Shown: positions 25,612 through 46,480 of the stretch, piece by piece | Layout: every line of letters begins with the position of its first letter | Position numbering within the stretch: position 1 is the first letter of the stretch | Assembly (NCBI GenBank): GCA_963693365.1 | Contig: CAVNZM010000017.1 | Coordinates: forward strand, 5,208,001 to 5,272,000 | Reading direction: 5' to 3' | Length of the DNA: 64,000 nt | DNA from: Amoebidium appalachense | Lineage: Eukaryota; Ichthyosporea | Position numbers and translations under genes: made by a program | Notes under the pieces: generated by a model | Database searches by the model: none | Seen by the model: the letters and a program-made list of their open reading frames with translations, nothing else | Told to the model about the DNA's origin: nothing

Positions 25612-27359
25612 CCCCCCCCCCCCCCCCCCCCCCCAACACACACACACACACACACGCACGCACGCACGCACGCACGCACAAACACACACACACACGCACA
25701 CACACACAAATAGCCTCCACGGGTGGCAGCGTAGGGAGCGTCAAATCACGCCGTGTCCGTTCAAACAGTCTCCCGTCGCTTATGGTTACAGGCTCCTCGC
25801 TACCAACTATTCCCCAACCCCACCCGAGCAAAAATTCCGCCCCAAAACGCCGTCAATCCGACCCCAACAACACACTCGTTTTGGATTTCCAGGCCTCCGT
25901 TGCAAATTCCGGAAATGGGGGTCCCAATGGGCTCTCCGTGGGACAAAAATCAAGTGACGACGGGAGAAAAATGACTACGTCGCGGAGAAAACGCGCAATT
26001 TCGAACCCGATTTACGGTACGTCGACGTCATCCCTAGAGCAAATCAAGGAGGACGTACCCATAATTTCGACCATCATGCCAAATGGCACCCCGTCGGGAC
26101 CCCCCACAAACATGGTAGGGCAGGTGGATAACCCCCAAGCGGCCGGAAATATGATGCAACACGTCAACCCGCAACTTTCGCAAGCCGCAATAGACGCTTT
26201 CTGTCAGCAGATTATTGAAGACGCCAGTGACAACCTCCCAATGATGTCCAACCAAACTTTTGTTCCCCCTCGGTATCCCGACGTGCCATTGGCCTGTCAT
26301 CACGCGCCCGATTTGACGTGTCAGGATCCGAGCCAGTCACAGCAAATTTCGTTCAACGCGGGGGTTCTACATCATATTTGGGGCCAACAGCAACCGACCC
26401 CGCCACCAAATCCCAACACTATGGACGGATTTAGGTTTAACGGGGGATTCCCCCACCCGTCGTTGATGGGCGGAATGCCGGTGATGGGTGGTCACGTGAT
26501 GGATGGGAACGTGGAAGGAATGCAAGTTATTAGTGCAATGGTGCCGCCATCGCAAATGATTGGGCCAGGATCACACCCTTTAGTCGCCGGGCAGATGCAC
26601 CCGCCGCTCCCCTTACCACCCATGATGGGTGGGGACGGGAATAAACTCCCCCTCCGTCCTACCCTTTCCCTTCCGCTTCCCGATACGGGAAACGGGATGG
26701 GGATGCAACAAAATAACATGAACATGAATTTCGGGGGTGCAAGACTGGGGCAACAACCGGGGAACAAAGAACGGAGGGTGACGCAGGGGGTAATCAGTTT
26801 TCGACCGGGGCTCCGCGCGAAAAAGACGGATGCCAACGGGAGGGTGAGAAAGCGAAAAGATTCAACGGAAATTCGTAAGGGAAAAGGTACCGAACAGGAA
26901 AACAACAAACTGCCAGCCGCGCGATTGGGTAAAAGTCACGAACCGCAACAGAACGACGCAAAGTTCTCGAACCCCGCAGACGTGAAACCGCCGGTTTCGC
27001 CGACGATGGCGTTGATGATCGAAAACGACCAAGTGGGAGAGCTTCTGATGGAGTTGTCGCACGTGACAATGTCGGAAATGGGAAATTCCGATAATAACAT
27101 TCGCGGAATCCCGAGTTCAAGCTTCGACAACACGCCGTTTTTGTCGAGTCCAGCGATTAAGGATGAGGTTATGGAAGAGAGTTTTGGGCCAATGGCGATG
27201 AGGCAGATCGGTGGATCGACGTCGGCGTCCAATGGGACGGGGGATGAGTCGTCGAGCGCGGACGGTCTGAGCATTGATTGGACGAATGTCATGCAGGAAG
27301 AGGAGGCGCAGTCCATCCACGTGCTCACACGCGAGCTACGCGATCTGATTGATGCATGA
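22533..27359 (+). CDS. C2H2 zinc-finger transcription factor-like protein, 4 exons, 667 aa
   Basis: Exons are 22533-22693, 23681-23798, 24852-24930 and 25714-27359. Phases (2, 0, 1) match at every junction. Donors are GTATGT, GTTTGC and GTAAGC; each acceptor follows a (CA)n run. The single finger reads C76-x4-C81-x12-H94-x4-H99 (CPFEGC...HIRLKH). An intron splits it exactly before the first zinc-binding His, so two exons are needed to make a working finger. A basic RIRRRR segment precedes it and could serve nuclear entry or DNA contact. The long last exon is rich in Pro, Met, Gln and Asn, with IKDE (a sumoylation-type motif) and an acidic C-terminus ending ELRDLIDA, fitting an activation region. 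DNA-binding regulator is inference from the finger; targets are unknown. The start is the first ATG of a frame open to the donor. Confidence 0.86.
22901..23000 (+). repeat. 3' fragment of the dispersed SINE-like repeat
   Basis: GATGGGTCGTACTTGTGATG ... TTGTGTTGTCCGTTGTGAAT ... GCATTCTACT, followed by a C-rich tail, matches the 3' part of the repeat family seen at 30371, 58803 and 63168. It lies in intron 1 of the zinc-finger gene, in the gene's sense orientation. Confidence 0.55.
23581..24095. repeat. (CA)n and poly-C tracts in zinc-finger gene introns 1 and 2
   Basis: (CA)n at 23590-23680 runs straight into the acceptor of exon 2. Poly-C at 23870-23893 and (CA)n at 23957-24064 lie in intron 2. 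Confidence 0.95.
24505..24709. mobile_element. Imperfect foldback in zinc-finger gene intron 2
   Basis: The left arm CTAAGGGAGCATTGATTTTG (24505 on), with GTAGTAGCAAGTTT further in, is mirrored by a right arm whose reverse complement starts TTTAGGGAGCGTTGATTTTG and contains GTAGTAGAAAGTTTC. Poly-G on the left and poly-C on the right extend the stem. No coding capacity; MITE-like. Confidence 0.7.
24754..25708. repeat. (CA)n, poly-C and (CT)n tracts flanking exon 3
   Basis: (CA)n at 24754-24850 abuts the acceptor of exon 3. Poly-C at 24938-24969, (CA)n at 24970-25009, 25228-25282 and 25481-25515, (CT)n at 25543-25610, poly-C at 25611-25634 and (CA)n at 25635-25708 fill intron 3 up to the exon 4 acceptor. 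Confidence 0.95.
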
Positions 27360-27590
27360 AAGGTTTTTAGGTATTACTCGTGAGTGCAGTGCGAGTTGCG
27401 CGCAGTAGTAATAATATTAGACGGATACATGCTGCAATGAGTTGTGTGTGCACATAGTAGCAAACACACGTGCCCGCCATTAGTCAGTACAGATTCGTGC
27501 CCGAATACGCACGAAGACGTCATGCCGTACTCCAGCACGCACACGCATGCGCAGATATATGCACGGTTGCGGGGGCGCACGCGCGTGCGT

Positions 27591-27669
<79 letters not shown>

Positions 27670-28205
27670 TACACGTACGCACACACATATGCACAGACAC
27701 ACACACCGTGAAAACTGCGAGTGATAACCTGCGAAGGGGGGGCTGGGGGGGGCACCTAGTCGTGGAATTTTAGTTTGTCGCGGGGGGGGGGGGGGGGGGG
27801 GGGGGGGGGGTCAATGTTGATCAGAGATGTGTGATAATCGAAAGTAGTCTAGGAAACAGAAGAAGCTGACTGTTGAGCGCTTCTTTATAGATATATAGGC
27901 ATAGAGATATACAGGGAAAATTTAGGTTTCTGATGAATTTTGTTTGGGATATATTTAAGATATATTTGCATGTTTCGGAAATATATTCAATTGATGTAAG
28001 GTATCGGAACTGAGGTGTTGGGAGTGTATGATGACTTGGTATGTTACTAAATGAACAACTGTTTAGATGATTAACGCAATGTGTGCTGTCATGATAGATG
28101 GCCGATATCGATTGCACTTTTAACGAGAATACGTTCATTGATTGATGCTAATCGATATATGCTTAGGCTTTGCTAAAGTTGATATATCAAGAGTTTAGTG
28201 CTCTG

Positions 28206-28257
<52 letters not shown>

Positions 28258-28764
28258 GCACACATCACACACACGTACACAAACACACGCACACACGCAT
28301 ACGCACACACACACATGTCGCACACACACACACACACATCACACACACACACACACACACACACACATCACACACACACGCACACACACACGTCATAATG
28401 GTCTCTATGTAGGTTATATTAACCTGAAAGATGCTATTACGATGAAGTTAGATAATGATGTCGTACTTTCATGCATATGACCCATGGGACTTTGTCCTCC
28501 AGATGATTAAACGTGACTATTGCTAAAAAAAACCGCAGTGCGAAACTTTGATCTGTGTGCACGTTGACATTTTGCAAAGTGGCGTCAACTTAAGGCAGAC
28601 AGTGTGCGGTGAATTCTAAGCCTTCCTAATTTAGTATGATGTAGTCACCCTCTGTACATTGAACTAGGGGTTGCCGGGGAGGCAGGTCGCGATCAACGTT
28701 TTCGAATAAGGGGATCCAAACTGTCTAAAACCGTGTGTGTGTTTGTGTGTGTGTGCGTGCGTGC

Positions 28765-28846
<82 letters not shown>

Positions 28847-29738
28847 ACTAGATCTAGGGTGATGGGTGAGGGGGGGGGGGGGTGCGCCGGAGGGGGCCCC
28901 AGACGCAAGAGAATGCTGAAGACAGCACGAAGGATAAGGTCACGAGGAGAATTCACACGTACATGTACAGCCGAACATATAACGCATTGACGGCAATATC
29001 TCGAAGTGGTATCAACCATGAAGCCAGTTCTGCAGATTGGGTTTGCACATTTGCACAATCTTCAAACATGTACGTAGAATGTGCGAATTTGACGTATAAA
29101 AAAAAGGGAATTTCAATAGTGTATGTGGTGTCGGGGCCTTATGATTATGCAAGTGGCCAGCCACAATACCGCAGATATGGAGTGAGCCAGAGCCTACCAG
29201 AGGCTTCTGTTACCGCACACGTATTATACATTGGATACAGTCACAGTGATGTTGCCTAATTAGGGAATAGTGCAGCATGTACAGGTGCGCAAGATGTGTG
29301 TGTGTGTGTGTCCCTCGTGGTCATTCCGGAAGAAGCGTATATATGTAGATCTGTCCCCCTCCCCCCCTCCCTCCCCCCCCCCCCCCCCCCAAAAAAAAAT
29401 AAATAAATAAAAAATAAAAATAAAATAAATAAATAAATAAATAAATAATAAACAAACAAAAAAACAAACAAACAAATAAATAAATAACCTACCGAAAAAG
29501 AAAAAAAAAATTACGACGAAACTAATACTAAAACTTCTGACAGCACAAACATACCAGCAAGCAAAACCAAGCTCAACCAAAGGAAAAACCAAAAACGATA
29601 GCCTAAGGCTTACTGATGAAATTACACCCACGCTTCCATTGCCAAAATACACAAAAGTACCAAGCAGAATGTTCGTTCGTTCGCACTCCTTCCTCTTCTC
29701 GGTCTTTTTTTTATTTTTTTTTATACCAAATTAGGTTA
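27360..29738. other. Intergenic between zinc-finger gene and CSN6, microsatellite-rich
   Basis: Contains (CA)n at 27592-27636, (GA)n at 27637-27667, poly-G at 27781-27810, (CA)n at 28207-28390, (GT)n at 28733-28844, poly-C at 29378-29390 and an AAAT-type tract at 29391-29490. The two genes converge here. No gene or RNA recognised. Confidence 0.6.
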
Positions 29739-38527
<8,789 letters not shown>

Positions 38528-39829
38528 GTTTGCTTGGTGGAAAAAAACTGGTGGGTGAGAAAGTGTGACGTTGCCGTTTGTCCACACTCGTGAAAAACAC
38601 CGAGGCGTGCTCCACCAAGAAGGGGAAAAACCTTGAGTAGAACGATCAACTGAAATCTGGCTATACTGGGGATGTCGGATGCTTGCCCTGTGCCTATGGA
38701 ATGTTTGGTTACGGAGAGTGACAGGAAGAACGCGATGGAAAAGCTCAATGAAATTGATGTTGCCTTAAGAAGAAAAAATTCAACTCATAACCTGAGTATG
38801 AATCTGCCAATTCAGTCAAGGAATTGAAGTGTAAAAAGTGTAAATTCCTGCCTTCTTGTTGCGCTCCTTCGCAAAGCTTTGATCGTCTCAAAAAAAAAAT
38901 GGCAGCACTAGTCTTTACTTTGTCTATACTAGCCGTGAGCCAGGGGACTTTTCGTCGAGCCCCCGCACCAATCATATCGCTTGATTTCTGGAATGGAATA
39001 TGACGTCAGACTTTTCGTTGATGCAACGCACCAATTGAATTAGACTATCTATAATTTTAACCAATTTAAGCGCCTCTTTTGAACTAGAATAAAAAAGCAA
39101 TAGCGCTTGATGATTGGTTTAATTCTGAGGTACAGATCTGGCTCATCAATGTGCTAATTTTACATTTTGTGATTGGTTTGAATGCTAATGATTGAGCCAA
39201 TTGTTGCGTTCCAACTAACTGCGATTGCACTCCTCTGAGCTGAGATCTTGGACTTCGCTAGTACCATAACACTTTGGGATGATAAAGCGGATTTTTTTCG
39301 CCCATTCGGCTAGCATGAAAACAAACCGCTCTAATAAAAAATTAATCGCTTAGATATTAGGAAGTTTGTCAGATTTCAAATTTTCAAAACTTACCTTGGT
39401 TTTGATTGGATGCACATTTTCTTAATCGCCTAGAGATCGCACGCAATTTATTGGGTGCCGCCTGGCACCTGTGACCCTGTTTATCTTTTTCCCGTTCTGT
39501 TCATCACTTTTCTGTGTTTTCTCACATTGACTCTTTGTCTTTTTGTGCTCACCGCGCCAACACATTTATTTCAAGGGTGACACAAGTAGCTTTGGAGTCT
39601 TTTTGTCAATATAGGTCTCTACTTTTTGGTTCATTCCTTGTGCAGTAGCCTTTCCCGCTTTGTGAAGTCAGGGGATTCTTGAGCTTTATCCACTTCTACC
39701 CGTCCGCCGTGCGATCCCTGGCAGATCTGAGCTACGTTGGTTAATTCTGGAGCTCTCCCTGTCCCTGAAGCGAAGTAGCTAGTGCTATTTTCAAAAACTG
39801 TTCACTATATACAAGCAAGAAAGCGTAAA
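38528..39829. promoter_or_regulatory. Divergent spacer between CSN6 and LAMTOR1, CCAAT-rich
   Basis: Unique DNA free of microsatellites, in sharp contrast to the introns on both sides. It holds about seven CCAAT/ATTGG motifs between 38969 and 39410 (for example ACCAATCATA, TGATTGGTTT twice, GCCAATTGTTG, TGATTGGATG). Both genes start at its edges, so it probably contains both promoters. No clear TATA box. Confidence 0.5.
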
Positions 39830-41059
39830 ATGGGAGGGTGCTGCTGTAAACCGGAGGCGGATGATGCTCCCAACGAGACCACTCGGCTTTTGAAAGGTAA
39901 CAAACAGGCTTCTGTGCTCCTACTTCCCCTTTCCATCTGGCTGATGTGTCTCATATTTTCTCTCTTGAGGTGGTGTTTGGCCACCAGTCCATTCTGTTCT
40001 GCACTTGCAAACTTCTCGCCTTCGTGTAACGTGTATACCTGTTCCGACGGGTTGCTTGTCTGTTTGTATGTATGTTCCCTGTTTCTTGAGCCTAAACGCT
40101 TCGTCAAACGTTTTCATATTCATGAACAGGAGCCTGTTAGCCCCAGCACTCGTGACTTGTAGGCCGACACAAGAGTTCCTCAAAACACTATTTTTCTGAG
40201 CAAGCATCCGTTCACGTACACACAGAGGGCACACTTGGCACCTGGAAGCAAGCAGTATAGTGCCAAGTTCCAGGGTTTGTGACTAGCTACCCCTTGCCCT
40301 AGCTGTCTTTTGATGCTAAAGTTGAGAAGGATTGAATTTTCACCTACGTGAAGACACGACAAGTGCATGTGCATGTGCTGTGTGTGTGCTTGTGAGCGGC
40401 CGGTGCGGGGGGGTGCGGGGGGAGAGGGGGAGGGTGGGGGTGGAGAACGAGAAGGAAGAGGGATGGGAAGGAAGGGAAGCTGAGGAGTACCGGAGCGGGA
40501 AGGGGGGAAGGGTTGCCCGTGTTGGCCGGCATATGCATACCATATCTCGTTTTCGTTCACTGCTTGCTCTGCTCTACCCCCCCCCCCCCTCCCCCTGCCC
40601 CGCCCCCCTCCCCCTCCCCGCCCCACACACACACGCTCCTCGTTCTCCCCTATCTCCTCCCTCTACCTTCCTCCTCCACCTCCGCACCCCCTCTTTCTTT
40701 AATCCATCCATCGCATTTATTCTCCAACCTTAACGCTTTTCTCTTCCGCATGCACACAGACCAGCTGCCGCCACAGAGGGCAGCAAACGGACCCTCTGGG
40801 AGCGGGGCCCCGAGGGAGGCCCAACCCATGGACGAGTCGGCCATTTTGCAGACAATCTTAGATCATGCGGCTAAGTGTGTGCTCCTCATCTCCTCCCCTT
40901 TGTTGTGTAGTCCCCCTTTTCCTCATCCCCTCTTTCCCGTCGCTCCCTCCCCTTTTTCTTTCGGCTTAGGCGGCGCTCCCTCTCACCAGCTCTGTCCCAG
41001 TCCACTCTTTTACGAACACACTCAAGTTTACGGACGTGTGGGTCAACACGCATGCACAC

Positions 41060-41134
<75 letters not shown>

Positions 41135-41300
41135 TTCCTAATTTCTTAATTTTTTGGAGTCTCGCCCTGATACACCGGTTTGTACCCGCCCCCTTTTCAC
41201 AAGGAGGAGAAGCTGTTTGTTAGGTGTTTTGCGGGGAATGAAGTATTGACAAAGGGCAGTGGTGGGGTGGAAATGGGAATGTAGATGAAGGTGGTGGTGG

Positions 41301-41361
<61 letters not shown>

Positions 41362-42271
41362 TGTGTGTGTCTGTGTGTGTGTGTGAGGGGGGGGGGGGAT
41401 TTGTTGATGGGGGGGGGGGGGGGGAGGGGGAGAGAGAAGAGAAGACATGTTGTGGAGGGTTTAAATGCATTATGGTAGAGGGACGGGGGAAAGGGAGGAG
41501 TTAGGGTGGGTGGGTTGGGGCCATGGGGATGTGTGTTTGTGTGTGGATGTCATGGCGAAGTGGGAGGGGGGGGGGGGGGGGAGGGAGGAGGTGGAAGGGG
41601 AAGGTGGGAGGGGTGTGTGTTTCGTGGTGTTGGTGGTTGGGGTAGGGGGTCGGAGGGGCACACAATGATGTAGGCAGAGGAGTGAACGGAAATGAAATAT
41701 GATTGAGATATGTGTGGGTGGCTGTTGTCGTGGGTTTCGAATTCAGGGGGGGCAGGGGCAGTTGGGGGTGAGGGGGTAGGAGGGGGGGGGGGGGGGGGGG
41801 GGGGGGTAAGGGGCGGAGGAGGGGGGAGGGGGGAAGGGGCGGAGGGGGGGGGGGGGGGGGGGGGGCTCTTGAAGGAGAAGGGGAAAGCTGAAAGCGAGTA
41901 AGAAGGAATATGTGTAAAAATCGAGCTGGGGCAAGGGTCTTTGGGTGGGTGGGTTGGAGAGGATTTTGTGGTGTATGTGTATATGTGTGTGTGTTGCGGG
42001 GATGGGGGGAGCGAAAGGGGAGGGGAGGGAGGGAGGCGGGGATAGAGGGAGGGAAACTGGATAAGGGGAGCTGAGCGATAATGGGTGGGTAGGTGAGTGG
42101 TAGTGAGATAGGCAAAGGGGCTGGGGGGGGGGGGGGGGAGGGGGAGGGGTTGAGGGAGAGGTTTTACCGGTGGGGGGGGGGGGGGGGGGGTTGATATGGC
42201 AAGGGAGCAGGAGGTGGAGTGTTCGGAGGTGACTGTTTGAGATACATGTTTGACGGATGTCAGGTCGTGAT

Positions 42272-42302
<31 letters not shown>

Positions 42303-42654
42303 GGGCATGTGTGGAGGAAGATGTGTGTGTGCTCGTGGAGGGAAGGGTGTATGCATCCGTGCGCGCGCGCGCGCGCGCGCGCGCGTGTGTGTGTGTCTGT
42401 GTGTGTGTGTGTTTTCCTGTGTGTGAGAGTGTGGTGGTGGTGGGGGAGGGGGAGGAGCGAGAGAGAAGTAGGAAGGGGTGAGGGAGGGAGGGTGCTAGAG
42501 GAAGATTTTTAATTCTTCGAATTCTTAATAACACTCACTTTTTTTCCTCCCCCCTTTTTTTTCTTTTCCTTGCAGTGAGCTGATAGACGTAAACCGTGTG
42601 ACGTCAGGCATCCAGTTGGGCAAGAGAGACTACGTGGAGAGGGAGATACAGTAC

Positions 42655-42690
<36 letters not shown>

Positions 42691-43011
42691 GCGTGTGCGT
42701 GTGCGTGTGCGTGTGCGTGGGCGTGTGCGTGTGCGTGTGCGTGCGCGTGCGCGTGCGCGTGTGCGTGTGCGTGTGAGAGAGGGGTGGAGGATGACGAGGA
42801 GGAGGGGAGGGAGGGAGGAATGGGTGGGCGGGTTGATGGCCCAGTGTGTGTGCCACAGTGTGTGGGTGGGTGGTCAAGTGGGTGGGTGTGTTTGCGCCTA
42901 CGAGGGTGGGTTTGTGTGTGCCGGTTAGGGTGCATGTGCCTGTGTGGGAAGTGGGGTTGTAGGTATAAATGTGTGTGTTTCCTGAAAGCGTACATTTTTT
43001 TATTTTTTTCT

Positions 43012-43048
<37 letters not shown>

Positions 43049-43236
43049 TGGGGATGGGGGGATGGAGCTGTGTATGTGTGTTTTTCTTTCTTTCTCTCTT
43101 TATCTCTTTCTTTTTCTTTTTTTTTTTTTTTCTTTGGGGGGGGGGGTGGAAGTGTTGTGTGCATTGGTAGTTGGGAGGGAGGACGGATGTTGGGAGGGAG
43201 GACGGATGAGCGCCAAGATGGGGAGTTACAGTATCT

Positions 43237-43267
<31 letters not shown>

Positions 43268-43643
43268 TCTCTATCTCTGTCATCCCCCTCTCGCCCCACT
43301 TCCTCCCTGTCTTTCTCTCGTAACAAGCATTTTTTTTGGTGTTTTCCTAACATAGATTCCCTTGAACGTATCACCCATGTATTACGCCTTTCCAATATCT
43401 GGTACCTTCCTAACATGGCAATTTCCTTTTTTAGGCAAACGCTCAACCAACAGACCAACACACGTGGTCAGAGGCCCACTGGCCGCACGACCCTCCCTGT
43501 TCTTTCATCGGCCACAAAGGAGACTGACAGTCTGGTTTTGCTGTTGTCGCAGAGCCCACACCTGGCTCAGAATACATCGCTGGTACGGCTCACAACATAC
43601 AAACACACACATGCTCTCTTACTCTCTCTCTCTCTCTTGTGTT

Positions 43644-43726
<83 letters not shown>

Positions 43727-44341
43727 TACACGTCTCTCTCCCCCCCCCCCCCCCCCCCCTTTCCCCCCACTCTCTCTCGATCTCTCGCTCTCACCCCCCA
43801 CCCCCCCGTCCCTCTTTCCCCTCCCCCCTCTCTCTCCCCCTCTCTCTCTCTCGCGTGGTGGTGGTGTGTGGTAGTGGGAGGGAGGCGGGGAGGGGGGAGG
43901 GGGGGAGGTGGACTGCTCCACAAAAGATAGCAAAAAGAAGATGAGAGCCCAAGTTTTGCTGTTTGGTTTCTTGTGAGCATCACAAACCGAGCCCTGTGCC
44001 GAGCTGACCCGTGCCTCTTTCTCCACGCTCCACACTCCACATGCATACAGATGATACACTAACAATCCTCTGATCCTTTTTAATATTACTTGTCCCGCAC
44101 ATACACACATGGCCATATACACATACCCATCCACGCATACGCAATAACCGCGTGCACACGAACACACACACACAGACACGTACACGTACACGTACACGTA
44201 CACACACAAACTCACACAGACACAGACACACACACACACACACACACACATACACACATACACACACACATCATGCGCACGCACACACGCGCACACACAC
44301 ATACACACACACACACACATCATACGCACGCACCCCCGCAC

Positions 44342-44372
<31 letters not shown>

Positions 44373-44537
44373 ACGCACGCACACACACGTACACACAAAT
44401 GTACACACGTACACATACACGTACACACACAGCTCAACTATGGGCTAGATGGTGCCGTGAGTGCCGTCACCTCCATCACCGTCCAGCCGGTGGGCGAATT
44501 CGTCGTCAAGCTGGAGCCCCTCCACCAGCCCTCATAG
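39830..44537 (+). CDS. LAMTOR1: Ragulator subunit LAMTOR1 (p18), 5 exons, 171 aa
   Basis: Exons are 39830-39896, 40760-40874, 42576-42656, 43435-43582 and 44433-44537. All four junctions keep phase. LAMTOR1 anchors the Ragulator complex and Rag GTPases to lysosomes for mTORC1 activation. The protein starts MGGCCCKPE: Gly2 fits N-myristoylation and the following Cys cluster fits palmitoylation, as in the family. A short acidic linker, TTRLLK, then DESAILQTILDHAANELIDV matches the first helix block. RDYVEREIQYR matches the next, LPVLSS a later segment, and GAVSAVTSITV...EFVVKLEPL the C-terminal helix and tail. Human LAMTOR1 is 161 aa. The region between residues 100 and 150 is diverged. The start is the lipidation-site Met; no earlier in-frame Met fits. 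It is head-to-head with CSN6. Confidence 0.92.
41045..42480. repeat. Microsatellite/G-tract block in LAMTOR1 intron 2
   Basis: (CA)n at 41052-41131, (GT)n at 41302-41386, repeated G homopolymers (41387-41425, 41567-41582, 41781-41805, 41847-41865, 42122-42140, 42171-42191, 42271-42300), (CG)n at 42361-42385 and (GT)n to 42424. Confidence 0.95.
42657..43265. repeat. (GT)n and homopolymers in LAMTOR1 intron 3
   Basis: (GT)n/(GTGC)n begins at the donor itself (42657-42775). G homopolymer follows at 43014-43047, T/TTTC tract at 43080-43133, and C homopolymer at 43237-43265. Confidence 0.95.
43649..44432. repeat. (GT)n ... (CA)n pair in LAMTOR1 intron 4
   Basis: (GT)n at 43649-43723 lies near the donor, C and CT tracts at 43735-43855, and (CA)n with variants at 44095-44432 runs into the acceptor. 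Confidence 0.95.
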
Positions 44538-44695
44538 GCAATGGCCTATATTTAGCACTTTTGGCGCCATTTTCAACGCTTTTGGTGCTGTCAATTGATT
44601 GTTTGTATGTGTGGATTGTAGTTAAGCTGGGCTCGGGTGGCGTATTTTTTTTTTTCTTTTTGTTTTTGTTTTTGTTTTTTGGGTGTGTGTGTGTG

Positions 44696-44743
<48 letters not shown>

Positions 44744-45298
44744 GTTTGGGGTTGTGTGTTTTGTGAACGTTTATTGTGTGTTGATGTGTGTACATGTGGA
44801 TATGTGGTGATAAGGGGTTTAAGAAATGCACACGGTATTTATCAACAATTTTAAAAGGCAAAGCATCAACAAAGGTGTCTGAAAACTTGGCTGGGTGTGT
44901 GTTGGGGTGTTGTCTATTAACCTACAAATCATACAATATCGTTGAATCCATCCCTTTCCCAATCCAACAAAAAACAAAAAAAGGAACTTCGGAGTTTCTG
45001 GGGGTTGGGTTTTCAACTTGTGAGACTGCTCGGGAGAGGGATTCCATGCTTTTTGCAAATTTGTTTTGTTTCCCAAAGTTGCTGCTCTCTTTCTATTTGT
45101 CCTTTTTTAAGCATTGTGTACATAGCTGTATTACTGCTGCCTGTAACGGGGTGGGGCCTTAGTTAAAGGTAGCATGGTTGCGCCCCTTTGTCTACTCTGG
45201 CTATGGTCGATAAAATCAGAAGGGCCTAAGGAACACTGGATTTCGCACTGTGAGCAGCAACCCCCCTCCCCCCCCCTCCCCCCCCCCCCCCCCCTTCA

Positions 45299-45368
<70 letters not shown>

Positions 45369-46480
45369 ACGCACGAGTGCGCACACCTTGTATATACAGC
45401 GCTTGGTGCCGCGATATCCGGCCATACATGCAGGCAAGAACACCAGCGGTACGTTTTGTGACAACTTCATTGCCAAACTTGAAGTTGTGCTTGCAAGTGT
45501 GCATCCCTTGTATTTGATTTCGAACTCCTAGCCTTCCAATTGGTGGTGAGGGGTTCCGGAAGGAATTCATATTTACCCATGCATGTGCACATACTATCGG
45601 TGATGTTGGGGATATTCGGTTGTGGCCATGTTTTTGCGCGAGAGAGCGCTAGCCGTAAGTATGCACCTATACATGTTGCACTACTTCATCTTCTCACGGC
45701 TCTAAGCGACGAGGCATGTGATATGCCCATGCGTGATGCTTGAAGTGGACACACTAAAAAGTGCCCTTGCTTCCTGTGCAGGCAACACGTCCATCACTGC
45801 AAGCCGCAATTAGAAATTTTTCAGCTAATGATTTTCTTTCCTGTTTATTCTTTGTCCAAAAACATACACCCATGCATCCGCAATATCCGGAATTCTTCAA
45901 ATATGTATGTAGAACTGGATTATCTCAGCGGCTTATTTATTTGCTGCTCCTTTATGGTTGTCCAAATAAGGCAACTGTCCAAATATGGTGATGTTTCAGA
46001 TTTACATTACAAAACACGATGTCGAGCTGGGCCAGCCAGCACCTTCGTGATGTGGAAAAAAATAGTTCGTTTACAGAGGGAGTGGGTCATCATCGAGCCA
46101 CGCCAACTTAACAAACAAATGTTTACACGTGCTTCGAGCCACGCCAACTTAACAAACAAACGTTTACACGTGCTTACGTTATTATGGGTGCACACATCTG
46201 TAAGGTTGGTGTAACAGGTGTAATCTGCATTCGCGTGGTGATTGCTCACTTATAAAGAACAGCTATTACACATAATGATCTTTTTTCTATACAACACACA
46301 ACTTCCTCTATACATTCATTCATAAAAAAGTTATTACGTTAATCCCATACATGTGCGCATCCCACCACGAACCTATCAAGCTTTCATATTACCGTACTGC
46401 AGGCACACATGCCTCAGATGTCATCCATGCCACAACCAACCAAAACTTCAGAAAATCGCTGAACCTGCAACGACCCCCTT
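44538..46480. other. Intergenic, no gene seen
   Basis: Holds a T-rich tract and G homopolymer at 44646-44741, poly-C and (CA)n at 45262-45375, and otherwise unique sequence. A 42-bp tandem pair lies at 46094-46177. It serves as 3' flank for both LAMTOR1 and the minus-strand membrane protein gene. No coding motif recognised. Confidence 0.5.
46094..46177. repeat. Two-copy 42-bp tandem repeat
   Basis: Two units of TCGAGCCACGCCAACTTAAC followed by AAACAAAYGTTTACACGTGCT, nearly identical, suggesting a recent duplication. Confidence 0.9.
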
